Of a stretch of 17,060 nt of DNA, positions 1-8,035 are shown one piece after another (positions within the stretch are counted from its first letter, which is position 1; every line of letters begins with the position of its first letter). Source of the stretch: DASUZB01 sp036377075 (GTDB lineage Bacteria; Actinomycetota; CALGFH01). Under the pieces are notes generated by a model, which had not been told where the DNA came from, made no database searches, and saw nothing but the letters and a program-made list of their open reading frames with translations. Where the stretch lies: assembly GCA_036377075.1 (NCBI GenBank), contig DASUZB010000328.1:1-17060 (forward strand). Reading direction: 5' to 3'. The position numbers were made by a program, and so were the translations under genes.

Positions 1-144
1 GGCGCGGCCGCCGCGATGGCCGCGGCGCAGCGCACCGCGTACACCCGGCTGGGTGTCGCCGGCGGGGTCGCGCTCTACACCGCCTGCGCCAGCCTGGTCA
101 GCCCGGCCGCCACCGCCGCCACCCTGCGGCTCATCCCCCGCTGA
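1..144 (+). CDS. C-terminal end of a small hydrophobic (probably membrane) protein, 5' partial
   Basis: The first frame is open from the window edge to a TGA at 142-144 and encodes the last 47 residues of a protein. These are Ala-rich with a hydrophobic stretch (about residues 18-40, LGVAGGVALYTACASLV) and a basic end (LRLIPR), which suggests a final membrane helix with a short cytoplasmic tail. The stop sits immediately before the AGGAG ribosome site of the next gene, and the two genes are 15 bp apart, so they are probably cotranscribed and perhaps translationally coupled with the alcohol dehydrogenase. I do not recognise the family. The piece is too short to tell a DoxX-like or DUF-type membrane protein from a transporter. 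Confidence 0.55.
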   Translation, partial: GAAAAMAAAQRTAYTRLGVAGGVALYTACASLVSPAATAATLRLIPR

Positions 145-159
145 GAGGAGCACGCCACC

Positions 160-1182
160 ATGCGTGGTGCTGTCCTGTACGCCCCCGGCGACGTCCGGGT
201 GGAGGAGCGCGAGGACCCGAGGATCCTCACGCCGACCGACGCGATCATCCAGCTGCCCGCGACCTGCGTCTGCGGCTCGGACCTGTGGCCCTACCGCGGG
301 CTCGAACCGGTCGACGGGCCCTCCCGGATGGGCCACGAGTACGCCGGCGTCGTCCTGGAGGTCGGCAGCGAGGTCAGGACCATCAGGCCCGGCCAGTTCG
401 TGGTCGGCTCGTTTTTCGCCTCCGACAACACCTGCGAAATCTGCCGGGCCGGCTACCAGAGCTCCTGCCTGCACCGCGAGCCCATCGGCGCCAACGGCGC
501 CCAGGCCGAGTACCTCCGCGTCCCCCTGGCCGACGGCACCCTCGTCGCCACCCCGGAAATCCCTCCGGACGACCTGATCCCGAGCCTCCTGGCCGCCTCC
601 GACGTGCTCGGCACCGGCTGGTTCGGCGCCGTGGCCGCCGAGGCCGGCCCCGGCAAGACCGTCGCGGTGGTCGGTGACGGCGCGGTCGGTCTGCTCGCCG
701 TGCTGGCCGCCAAGCACCTCGGCGCGGAGCGCGTCATCGCGATGGGCCGGCACGAGCCGCGCCAGCAGCTCGCGGTCGAGTTCGGCGCGACCGACATCGT
801 CACCGAGCGCGGCGATGCGGGCGTGGCGCGGATCAAGGAGCTCACCGGCGGGCTCGGGGCGCACTCGGTGGTCGAGGCGGTCGGCACCCAGGAGTCGATG
901 CTGCAGGCCATCCGCTCCACCCGGCCCGGTGGGCACGTCGGCTACGTCGGCGTCGCCCACGAGGTCGAGCTACCCGGCGAGGAGCTGTTCTTCTCCCACG
1001 TCCACCTGCACGGCGGGCCGGCACCGGTGCGCCGCTTCCTGCCCGAGCTCATCGACCTGATCTGGAACCGCCAGATCGACCCCGGCAGGGTCTTCGACCT
1101 GACCCTCCCCCTCGAGCAGGCCGCCGAGGGCTACCGCGCCATGGACCAGCGCCGCGCCATCAAGACCCTGCTGCGCCCGTAG
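160..1182 (+). CDS. Zinc-dependent alcohol dehydrogenase, medium-chain (MDR) family
   Basis: This 340-residue protein is a normal-length MDR oxidoreductase that would interconvert an alcohol and an aldehyde or ketone with NAD(P). The N-terminal GroES-like domain carries the catalytic zinc ligands C38 (CGSD, 38-41) and H59-E60 (GHEYAGVV). The structural-zinc loop reads D89, C92, C95, C103, with Asp where the classical family has its first Cys. The cofactor-binding Rossmann domain starts near residue 168 with VVGDGAVG (GxGxxG, 172-177). The ATG is preceded by AGGAG at 146-150 with a 9-nt spacer, which supports this start. It lies 15 bp behind the preceding partial gene and is probably in its operon. 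The substrate cannot be read from the sequence. Close relatives are common in actinobacteria and are usually annotated only as zinc-dependent alcohol dehydrogenase. Confidence 0.9.
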   Translation: MRGAVLYAPGDVRVEEREDPRILTPTDAIIQLPATCVCGSDLWPYRGLEPVDGPSRMGHEYAGVVLEVGSEVRTIRPGQFVVGSFFASDNTCEICRAGYQSSCLHREPIGANGAQAEYLRVPLADGTLVATPEIPPDDLIPSLLAASDVLGTGWFGAVAAEAGPGKTVAVVGDGAVGLLAVLAAKHLGAERVIAMGRHEPRQQLAVEFGATDIVTERGDAGVARIKELTGGLGAHSVVEAVGTQESMLQAIRSTRPGGHVGYVGVAHEVELPGEELFFSHVHLHGGPAPVRRFLPELIDLIWNRQIDPGRVFDLTLPLEQAAEGYRAMDQRRAIKTLLRP

Positions 1183-1251
1183 ACCACCCACCAGCTCGGG
1201 CGCATCTGGCCTGATGTGGTGGCGGAGGGTTCCGGCGGACCGGTGGTCAGG

Positions 1252-1266
1252 GCGCGCAGGACGCGC
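1252..1266. terminator. Candidate bidirectional terminator hairpin between adh and the chemotaxis receptor
   Basis: In the 118-bp convergent gap, GCGCG (1252-1256) and CGCGC (1262-1266) can form a 5-bp stem around a 5-nt loop. A perfect 12-bp palindrome, GCGGCCGGCCGC, follows at 1283-1294, just beyond the receptor's stop codon. Neither is followed by a T-run. At this GC content such hairpins arise by chance, so termination is an inference from position. Confidence 0.25.
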
Positions 1267-1300
1267 TGAAGCGACCGCCCGAGCGGCCGGCCGCGGCGCG

Positions 1301-2887
1301 TCAGCAGGTGAACTGACCGACCAGGCGCCGCAGCTCGGCGGCCATGCCGGCGAGGTCCTCGGCGGCGCGGCGCGTCTCGCTGACGCCCCTGGACGCCTCG
1401 GCGGTGGCCTGGGCGACGCCGGTGATGGCGCCGGCGATCTCCTGGGAGCTGCTGGCCGCGTCGCCGACGCTGCGGCTGATCTCGCTGGTCGTGGCGGTCT
1501 GCTCCTCCACCGCGCCGGCGATCATCGTCTGGATGTCGTTGATCTGGGAGATGATGCTGCCGATCTCGTCGATCGCGGTGACCGCGGCGCCGGCGTCGGA
1601 CTGGATCGCCTGGATCCGGGAGGCGATGTCGGCGGTCGCCTTCCCGGTCGCCTGCGCCAGCTCCTTGACCTCGCTGGCGACGACCGCGAACCCCTTGCCG
1701 GCGGCGCCGGCGCGGGCCGCCTCGATGCTGGCGTTGAGGGCCAGCAGGTTGGTCTGCTCGGCGATCGCGTCGATCACCTTGACGACCTCGCCGACCTCGG
1801 CGGAGGACGAGCCCAGCTTGGCGACGGTGAGGTTGGCCGTGCCGGCGACCTCCACCGCCCGGGCCGCTACGCTCGCCGCCTCGCTGGCGTTGCGGGCGAT
1901 CTCGCGGATCGCCTCGCCCATCTCCCGCGTGCCGACGGCCACGGTGCCGACGTTGCCCGAGACCTGCTGGGCGGCCGAGGAGACGACGCCGGCCTGCGCC
2001 GAGGCGGTCTCCGCGGTGGCGGCGATCTGGTCGCTGACGGTGAGGAGCTCCTCGGAGGAGGCGCTGAGCGCCTGGGCGGTGTGCCCGATCCCGCCGATGC
2101 TGCCGCGCAGGTTGGTGAGGAACCTGGCCATGCCCGCCCCCATGCGGCCGATCGCGTCGTCGCCTCCTACGGCGACCTCGCGGGTGAGGTCGCCGTCGGC
2201 GGCGGTGGTGACCACCTCGAGGATGGCCCCGGTGGAGCGCTCGATGGTGCGGCGGATCACCAGGCCGACCGTGGGGATCAGCAGGCACGCGCCGACCAGG
2301 GCGGCGAGGGTGAACCGGTGGGCGCGGCGGGCGTCGTCGTGGGCCTGGCCCTGGACGGTCGCGGCGAACTGGTTGATCGCCTCGGTGACGCCGTCGAACG
2401 GCGCGTCGAACGCGTCCTGCGCCGCTTCGACCGCGGCGACCTGTCCGGCGGCCGCGGCCGGGTCGGTCGCGAGCGCCTCGGCCGCCTTGCCCGAGGCGGC
2501 CACGTAGGCGTCGAGCGGCCCGGCGACCTGGTCGAACGCGGCGCGCGCCTGGGCCCCGGCGCCGGCGCGCTCGAGCAGCGCGCGGTTCTCGCTGGTCCCC
2601 TCCTCGATCGTCCGCTGCCGCTCGGCGAGGTCGTCGAGCAGCTGCTTGCGGTCGACGGCGCTCCTGCCGGCCTCGGCCGCGGCGACCACGTCGTACTGGA
2701 TGGCGTAGTTGGCGCCATCGACCTCCGCCTGGTTGTGCAGCGCCTTCTGCACCAGCGCCATGCGGTCGACGCGGCCGCTGATGCGGTCGACCGCCACCGT
2801 GCCGGCGGCGCCGACCACGATCGCGACCAGGACGCCGAGGGCGGTCAGGGCGATCACCTTCGCGCTGATCGAACCGATGAGCTTCAC
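1301..2887 (-). CDS. Methyl-accepting chemotaxis protein (transmembrane receptor)
   Basis: A 528-residue receptor in the inner membrane that would sense a ligand outside the cell and control the CheA kinase through CheW. The order is a short cytoplasmic start, TM1 (about 10-32), a mostly helical, Ala-rich extracellular domain of about 160 residues like a four-helix bundle, TM2 (about 192-212), a HAMP-like segment (about 213-264) and the long signalling coiled coil. The highly conserved hairpin tip IAEQTNLLALNASIEAARAG lies at 375-394, followed by GKGFAVVASEVKELA. The C terminus ends soon after the coiled coil (RRLVGQFTC) with no CheR/CheB-tethering pentapeptide. The GTG at 2887 is chosen because GGAGGA lies 7 nt upstream. 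An ATG at 2935 in the same frame lacks a ribosome site and would add 16 residues. No che or flagellar genes are nearby. Confidence 0.92.
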   Translation of the reverse strand: MKLIGSISAKVIALTALGVLVAIVVGAAGTVAVDRISGRVDRMALVQKALHNQAEVDGANYAIQYDVVAAAEAGRSAVDRKQLLDDLAERQRTIEEGTSENRALLERAGAGAQARAAFDQVAGPLDAYVAASGKAAEALATDPAAAAGQVAAVEAAQDAFDAPFDGVTEAINQFAATVQGQAHDDARRAHRFTLAALVGACLLIPTVGLVIRRTIERSTGAILEVVTTAADGDLTREVAVGGDDAIGRMGAGMARFLTNLRGSIGGIGHTAQALSASSEELLTVSDQIAATAETASAQAGVVSSAAQQVSGNVGTVAVGTREMGEAIREIARNASEAASVAARAVEVAGTANLTVAKLGSSSAEVGEVVKVIDAIAEQTNLLALNASIEAARAGAAGKGFAVVASEVKELAQATGKATADIASRIQAIQSDAGAAVTAIDEIGSIISQINDIQTMIAGAVEEQTATTSEISRSVGDAASSSQEIAGAITGVAQATAEASRGVSETRRAAEDLAGMAAELRRLVGQFTC

Positions 2888-2894
2888 CGAGCTG

Positions 2895-2900
2895 TCCTCC
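2895..2900 (-). promoter_or_regulatory. Ribosome binding site that decides the chemotaxis receptor start
   Basis: On the minus strand this reads GGAGGA, 7 nt before the GTG at 2887-2885. The upstream ATG codons at 2935 and 2926 have no comparable site. Confidence 0.6.
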
Positions 2901-2997
2901 GAGCCGGGGGGCACAGGCCGCTCCATCAGGCTCATCGGGCTGTCGGCGCGGCTGGTTGAGCCGCAGGGTCAGGCTGCGGTGCCGTCCGCGTCCTGGC

Positions 2998-3610
2998 TCA
3001 GCCGGCGGGCGGCGCGAGCTGCCGCCACAGCACGGCGGTGAACGCCTCGAAGCTCGCCGCCATGTCGACCTGCGGGTCGAGCAGCCACTGCACCTACAGG
3101 CCGTCCATGACGGCGAGGATCACCGGGGCCAGCGCCTCGACGTCGGCGTCCTCCCGAACCTCCCCGTCGGCCTGGAGCTGGCCCAGCTTCGCCACGAGGT
3201 CCTCGCGGATGCGCTGGTAGCGGCCGACGAAAGTAGTCGTGCGCCGGATGGCCTTCCGCGACGCTCTCCCCCACCAGCATGGTGAACAGCCGCACCAGCT
3301 CCCGGGCAGCCTGGTTGTGCCGCACCACCGCCTCCAGCGCCTAGCGGATGCCGCCGCCGGCCACGGTGCCGGCCACGCGCTGGTGGTCCTCGCGGTCACG
3401 CTCGGCCAGCACCGCCAGCAGCAGGTGCTCCTTGGAGGGGAAGTGGTGCAGCAGGCCCGGCTGGCTCATCTCGACCTCGGCGGCCACGGCCGCCAGCGAG
3501 GTTCCCCGGTAGCCGCGCCGGGCCAGCAGGCGGATCGCGGCCTGCACGATGGCGTCCTTGCTGCGCTTGCCGCGACTGGTCTCGGTGGGCCTGCCCCTTG
3601 GTCTGCTCAC
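2998..3610 (-). pseudogene. TetR-family transcriptional regulator, disrupted by two amber codons and a frameshift
   Basis: Read through its lesions this would be a TetR repressor of about 203 residues, the usual length. The N-terminal DNA-binding part is intact: a basic RGRPTETSRGKRSKDAI start, then the helix-turn-helix GTSLAAVAAEVEMSQPGLLH and HFPSKEHLL. Codon 90 is TAG (3341-3343), after GGGIR. The same frame then continues as recognisable TetR sequence (ALEAVVRHNQAARELVRLF). At 3230-3232 an extra base in an AAA/TTT run shifts the frame, and the protein resumes as VGRYQRIREDLVAKLGQLQ. A second TAG (3094-3096) interrupts MDGL/VQWLLDP, where relatives typically carry Gln. The frame ends at TGA 2998-3000. 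It lies 56 bp behind the SDR gene and was probably its cotranscribed regulator. The GTG at 3610 is the probable start, with no clear ribosome site. Sequencing error could explain some lesions, but three in one gene and none seen in its neighbours favours a real pseudogene. Confidence 0.85.
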
Positions 3611-3614
3611 GCGG

Positions 3615-3628
3615 ACCAGTGTACGGGT
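3615..3628. promoter_or_regulatory. Candidate operator: imperfect inverted repeat just upstream of the TetR pseudogene
   Basis: ACCAGT-GT-ACGGGT is a 14-bp imperfect palindrome with five of six arm positions complementary. It lies 4 bp upstream of the regulator's GTG, in the 56-bp gap after the SDR gene. Its position fits autoregulation by a TetR protein. The match is short, so this is a weak call. Confidence 0.22.
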
Positions 3629-3666
3629 GGGTCGTGCCGCCCCGTGGGGAGCCGCCGTGCCGCCGC

Positions 3667-4401
3667 CTACCTGCCGAACAGCGCGCCGCCGTTGACCTGC
3701 AGGATCTGGCCGGTCACGAAGTCGGCCTCCCGCGAGGCGAGGTAGCGGACCGCGGCGGCGACGTCCTCGGGCCGCCCGGCCCGCCCGGCGACCGTCTGCG
3801 AGACCAACCGCCGGCGGCGCTCCTCGGTCATGGTGTCGCCGAAGAACTCGGTGTCCTCCACGTAGCCGGGGGCGACCACGTTGGCCGTGATCCCCTCCGG
3901 CCCGAGGACCGCGGCGAGCTGGTAGGTCCAGCCGATCAGGGCCGCCTTCGCGGCCGAGTAGGACTCGCCGCCGCCACGCAGCGCCGCGATCGAGCTGACG
4001 TTGACCACGCGGCCGCCCGGGCGGCGCAGCCGCCCCTGGAGGGCGGTGGTGAGCAGCGCGGCGGTCAGGACGTTGGTGGCGAAGTCCTCCAGCCACGCCT
4101 CGCGGACCTGCTCGAGCGTGCCGGGGTCGGCGGTCGACACGCCGCCCGCGTTGTTGACCAGCACGTCGACCTCGCCGAGCGCGGCGGCGACCGACTCGAC
4201 CTGCTCAGGCACGGTCAGGTCGACGCCGTGCCAGGTCACGGTGTCCGCGCCGGCCTCCGCGTTGAGCTTGGCGGCGGTGTCGGCCAGCACCTCGCGGCGG
4301 CGTCCGAGGATCGCCACCCGGTCGTGGTCGAGCGCGAACGACCGGGCGATGGCGCGGCCCATGCCGGTGCCGCCACCGGAGACGACGATCGTGCGGCTCA
4401 T
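3667..4401 (-). CDS. Short-chain dehydrogenase/reductase (SDR), classical type
   Basis: A 244-residue cytoplasmic NAD(P)-dependent oxidoreductase of standard SDR length. The cofactor motif is SGGGTGMG (8-15), followed by NNAG (83-86), the structural Asn N110, the catalytic Ser in VNVSS (S136/S137), and Y148-x3-K152, so the catalytic set is complete. VAPGYVEDTEF (177-187) and the C-terminal VTGQILQVNGG (229-239) are typical of FabG-like enzymes. The ATG at 4401 has AGGAGG 7 nt upstream. It is transcribed away from recQ and ahead of the TetR pseudogene, 56 bp downstream. That arrangement suggests the regulator once controlled this enzyme. The substrate is not evident. A role in acyl or keto-group reduction is possible, but there is no fatty-acid gene context to support it. 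Confidence 0.92.
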   Translation of the reverse strand: MSRTIVVSGGGTGMGRAIARSFALDHDRVAILGRRREVLADTAAKLNAEAGADTVTWHGVDLTVPEQVESVAAALGEVDVLVNNAGGVSTADPGTLEQVREAWLEDFATNVLTAALLTTALQGRLRRPGGRVVNVSSIAALRGGGESYSAAKAALIGWTYQLAAVLGPEGITANVVAPGYVEDTEFFGDTMTEERRRRLVSQTVAGRAGRPEDVAAAVRYLASREADFVTGQILQVNGGALFGR

Positions 4402-4495
4402 TGCTGATCCTCCTGGTTCGTCGTTGTCCATCGGTGCCGTCGGTGGTGGCCCCCCCGGTCCCAGTCTGCCGGCATCGGACGCCTCGCGCTCACGG

Positions 4496-4540
4496 CCGTC
4501 CACAGCCTCCGACCACGCCTCCGGCCGGGGCTGTGGACGG
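4496..4540. promoter_or_regulatory. Perfect 12-bp inverted repeat in the SDR/recQ divergent region
   Basis: CCGTCCACAGCC (4496-4507) is exactly complementary in reverse to GGCTGTGGACGG (4529-4540), with 21 nt between the arms. It lies in the 205-bp gap that must hold both divergent promoters. Each arm contains GTCCACA, which matches the last seven positions of the high-GC DnaA-box consensus TTGTCCACA. It could be an operator, a DnaA site pair or an mRNA hairpin. The sequence does not decide. Confidence 0.4.
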
Positions 4541-4567
4541 GCGACGGCTCGCTGTCCGGGCAGTCCG

Positions 4568-4573
4568 TATGCT
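4568..4573 (+). promoter_or_regulatory. Candidate -10 element for recQ
   Basis: TATGCT fits the TANNNT -10 pattern and lies 34 bp before the TTG start. It would give a short leader that still includes the ribosome site. No convincing -35 hexamer is seen 16-18 bp upstream, so confidence is low. Confidence 0.28.
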
Positions 4574-4591
4574 GCTCGGGCGAGTCCGATC

Positions 4592-4598
4592 GAGGAGG
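4592..4598 (+). promoter_or_regulatory. Ribosome binding site that decides the recQ start
   Basis: GAGGAGG lies 8 nt before the TTG at 4607. The first in-frame ATG at 4625 is 26 nt away, too far to use it. Confidence 0.6.
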
Positions 4599-4606
4599 AC
4601 CGAGCG

Positions 4607-6715
<2,109 letters not shown>

Positions 6716-6788
6716 TCCGCCCCGGGCGCGGGAGGCCGGCTGGTACCGAGCCAGACACTGAGATTGGCGGGGGTACGAGCTTGCCTGG

Positions 6789-6816
6789 TTACAGGCGTAC
6801 CGGAACCGCCCATACT
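6789..6816 (+). promoter_or_regulatory. Candidate promoter of the hemolysin III-like gene
   Basis: TTACAG (6789-6794) and CATACT (6811-6816) are separated by 16 bp and end 12 bp before the ATG at 6829. Transcription would begin almost at the start codon, giving a leaderless or nearly leaderless mRNA. This fits the lack of a strong ribosome site there. Both hexamers are imperfect. Confidence 0.33.
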
Positions 6817-6828
6817 CTGGACAGGACG

Positions 6829-7497
6829 ATGAGCGATCCGAGCGTCGAGGTTCGCCCGCCGGCCAGGCCGCGGTTCCGCGGCCGCCTGCACCAGGGCGCG
6901 TTCGTGGCGTCGATCCCGGCGGGGATCGCGCTGGTGTGGGCCGCCCACTCCCTGGTCGCGCGCCTGGCCGTGCTGGTGTACGCGACCAGCCTCGCGGCCA
7001 TGTTCGGCACCAGCGCGGCCCTGCACCGGCTGCACTGGTCGCCGCGGGCGTGGCTGCGCATGGACCGCCTCGACCGGGCGATGATCTACGTGCTGATCGC
7101 CGGCAGCTACACCCCGGTGACCCTGCTCGCCCTGCGCCCCGGCTGGCGGGTGGCGTTCCTGGCGCTGGTCTGGACCGTCGCCGCGGCCGGCATCGCCCTG
7201 GTCCTGATCCGCACCCGCGCCCGCGGCGTCGGCGTGCTGCGCATGGTCCTGTACCTCGGGCTCGGCTGGATGTCCGTGGTGATCCTGCCCGAGCTGGCCG
7301 CCTCGCTCGGGCTTGGCAAGCTCGCCCTCGGCAGCGTCGGCGGGATCCTCTACACGGTCGGCACGGTGGTCCTCATCCGCCGCCGTCCCGACCCGAACCC
7401 GCGGGTGTTCGGCTACCACGAGGTGTGGCACGCCTTCACCATCGCGGCCGGCGCCTGCCACTACGCGCTGATCTGGCTGATCGCCACCGCTGGCTGA
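6829..7497 (+). CDS. Hemolysin III / TrhA-type seven-helix membrane protein
   Basis: A 222-residue integral membrane protein of the HlyIII family, bacterial relatives of the PAQR/adiponectin receptors linked to membrane-fluidity homeostasis. Despite the name, hemolysis is not its established job in most bacteria. About seven hydrophobic helices can be traced. The family's conserved metal-site residues are present: H66 in TSAALHR (61-67), D82 in LDRAMIYVLIAGSYTPV, H197 and H201 in FGYHEVWHAF, and H211 in the final HYALIWL. The start at ATG 6829 gives a basic, Pro/Arg-rich cytoplasmic N terminus (about residues 1-20), typical of the family. The nearest purine run upstream (GGACAGG) is weak. The gene stands alone in orientation between recQ and the low-GC zinc-protein region. 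Confidence 0.9.
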   Translation: MSDPSVEVRPPARPRFRGRLHQGAFVASIPAGIALVWAAHSLVARLAVLVYATSLAAMFGTSAALHRLHWSPRAWLRMDRLDRAMIYVLIAGSYTPVTLLALRPGWRVAFLALVWTVAAAGIALVLIRTRARGVGVLRMVLYLGLGWMSVVILPELAASLGLGKLALGSVGGILYTVGTVVLIRRRPDPNPRVFGYHEVWHAFTIAAGACHYALIWLIATAG

Positions 7498-7585
7498 CCA
7501 GGCGCCGTGCTCGCGTTCCTGCTGGTCACGGGCTACCTGGCGAAGGAAGGGACTGTCACACCAAGTAGGTAGCATCACCCCAGGA

Positions 7586-7629
7586 ACGAGATAGGCAGCG
7601 TCTCGTCAGCCCAGGGCAGCGACGGGCTG
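7586..7629 (+). other. Two abutting stem-loops between the hemolysin III gene and the small zinc-protein gene
   Basis: ACGAGA (7586-7591) pairs with TCTCGT (7601-7606) around a 9-nt loop. Immediately next, CAGCCC (7607-7612) pairs with GGGCTG (7624-7629) around an 11-nt loop. They lie 88 bp after the preceding stop and 31 bp before the next ATG. They could end the upstream transcript or form a structured leader of the downstream one. No T-run follows either stem. Confidence 0.38.
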
Positions 7630-7660
7630 GCGGGGCGCTTTCCTCCTCCAGGGGGACCAG

Positions 7661-7957
7661 ATGTGTGACCTCACGAAGCATCCGAGCTATGCGCGGTGCG
7701 CGGCATGCGGTCAGTGCTTCGCCTCGGACAGCGCCTTCGATCGCCACTTCGGCCGCATGCCGTCGAGAGGGCGGCCAAAGTGCAAGCGTCCCGAGGACGT
7801 TCGCAACGGCGCGCGGCGGCTCATCTACGACAAGAGGCGCGCGGCATGGCGCTGGGATGACAGCGGCGACCCGAAACACCCCGCCGCGTTGCACGGTGAC
7901 GACACAAAGGTCCGTCCGGCGCCGCGCAGGTCCCGCAGGCGCAAGCAAGCGGCCTGA
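7661..7957 (+). CDS. Small FDxH-type putative zinc-binding protein
   Basis: A 98-residue basic protein. A single treble-clef or zinc-finger-like site is evident: C13-x2-C16 (CAACGQCF), then FDRH (26-29) with H29, then C41, giving C-x2-C-x12-H-x11-C. The F-D-x-H signature is that of the FDxHR-type putative zinc-binding proteins seen in actinobacterial chromosomes, plasmids and phages, whose function is unknown. The rest is Arg/Lys-rich (RRSRRRKQAA at the C terminus) with a WRWDD segment (63-67), which suggests nucleic-acid contact. The ATG is preceded by a G-run (AGGGGG, about 6 nt away) that may serve as ribosome site. Base composition is lower in GC than the neighbours, and the surrounding DNA contains no partner genes, in keeping with a mobile-element leftover. 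The coding call rests on the motif. Confidence 0.68.
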   Translation: MCDLTKHPSYARCAACGQCFASDSAFDRHFGRMPSRGRPKCKRPEDVRNGARRLIYDKRRAAWRWDDSGDPKHPAALHGDDTKVRPAPRRSRRRKQAA

Positions 7958-7985
7958 AGCAACCCCGCCACGCGTCTTCACAAGC

Positions 7986-8001
7986 TACCGAGCACTCGGT
8001 A
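7986..8001. promoter_or_regulatory. Orphan 16-bp palindrome resembling a TetR-type operator
   Basis: TACCGAG-CA-CTCGGTA has two perfect 7-bp arms around a 2-nt centre. This geometry suits a dimeric DNA-binding protein better than an RNA hairpin. It lies between the 3' ends of two convergent genes (zinc protein ending at 7957, idi ending at 8036), where neither gene would use it as a promoter operator. No T-run follows. The controlled gene may have been lost. Confidence 0.42.
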
Positions 8002-8035
8002 ATCTTCGCGCGACTCGGACGCAGCGAGCAGGAGT

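Noticed and set aside
1214..2959. A 581-codon open frame on the plus strand opposite the chemotaxis receptor
   Set aside because: Its Gly/Asp/Arg-rich product has no domain sense. The minus strand encodes a full MCP, and long antisense frames are expected at this GC content.
3094..3343. Amber (TAG) recoding as an explanation for the two in-frame stops in the TetR gene
   Set aside because: TAG terminates several intact genes in this window (alcohol dehydrogenase, SDR, idi, mannosidase), and a frameshift is present as well.
7498..7569. A continuation of the hemolysin III reading frame past its TGA (hydrophobic AVLAFLLVTGYLAKEG)
   Set aside because: The protein already ends at the family's normal C terminus. 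The 23-codon tail has no start signal or family resemblance.
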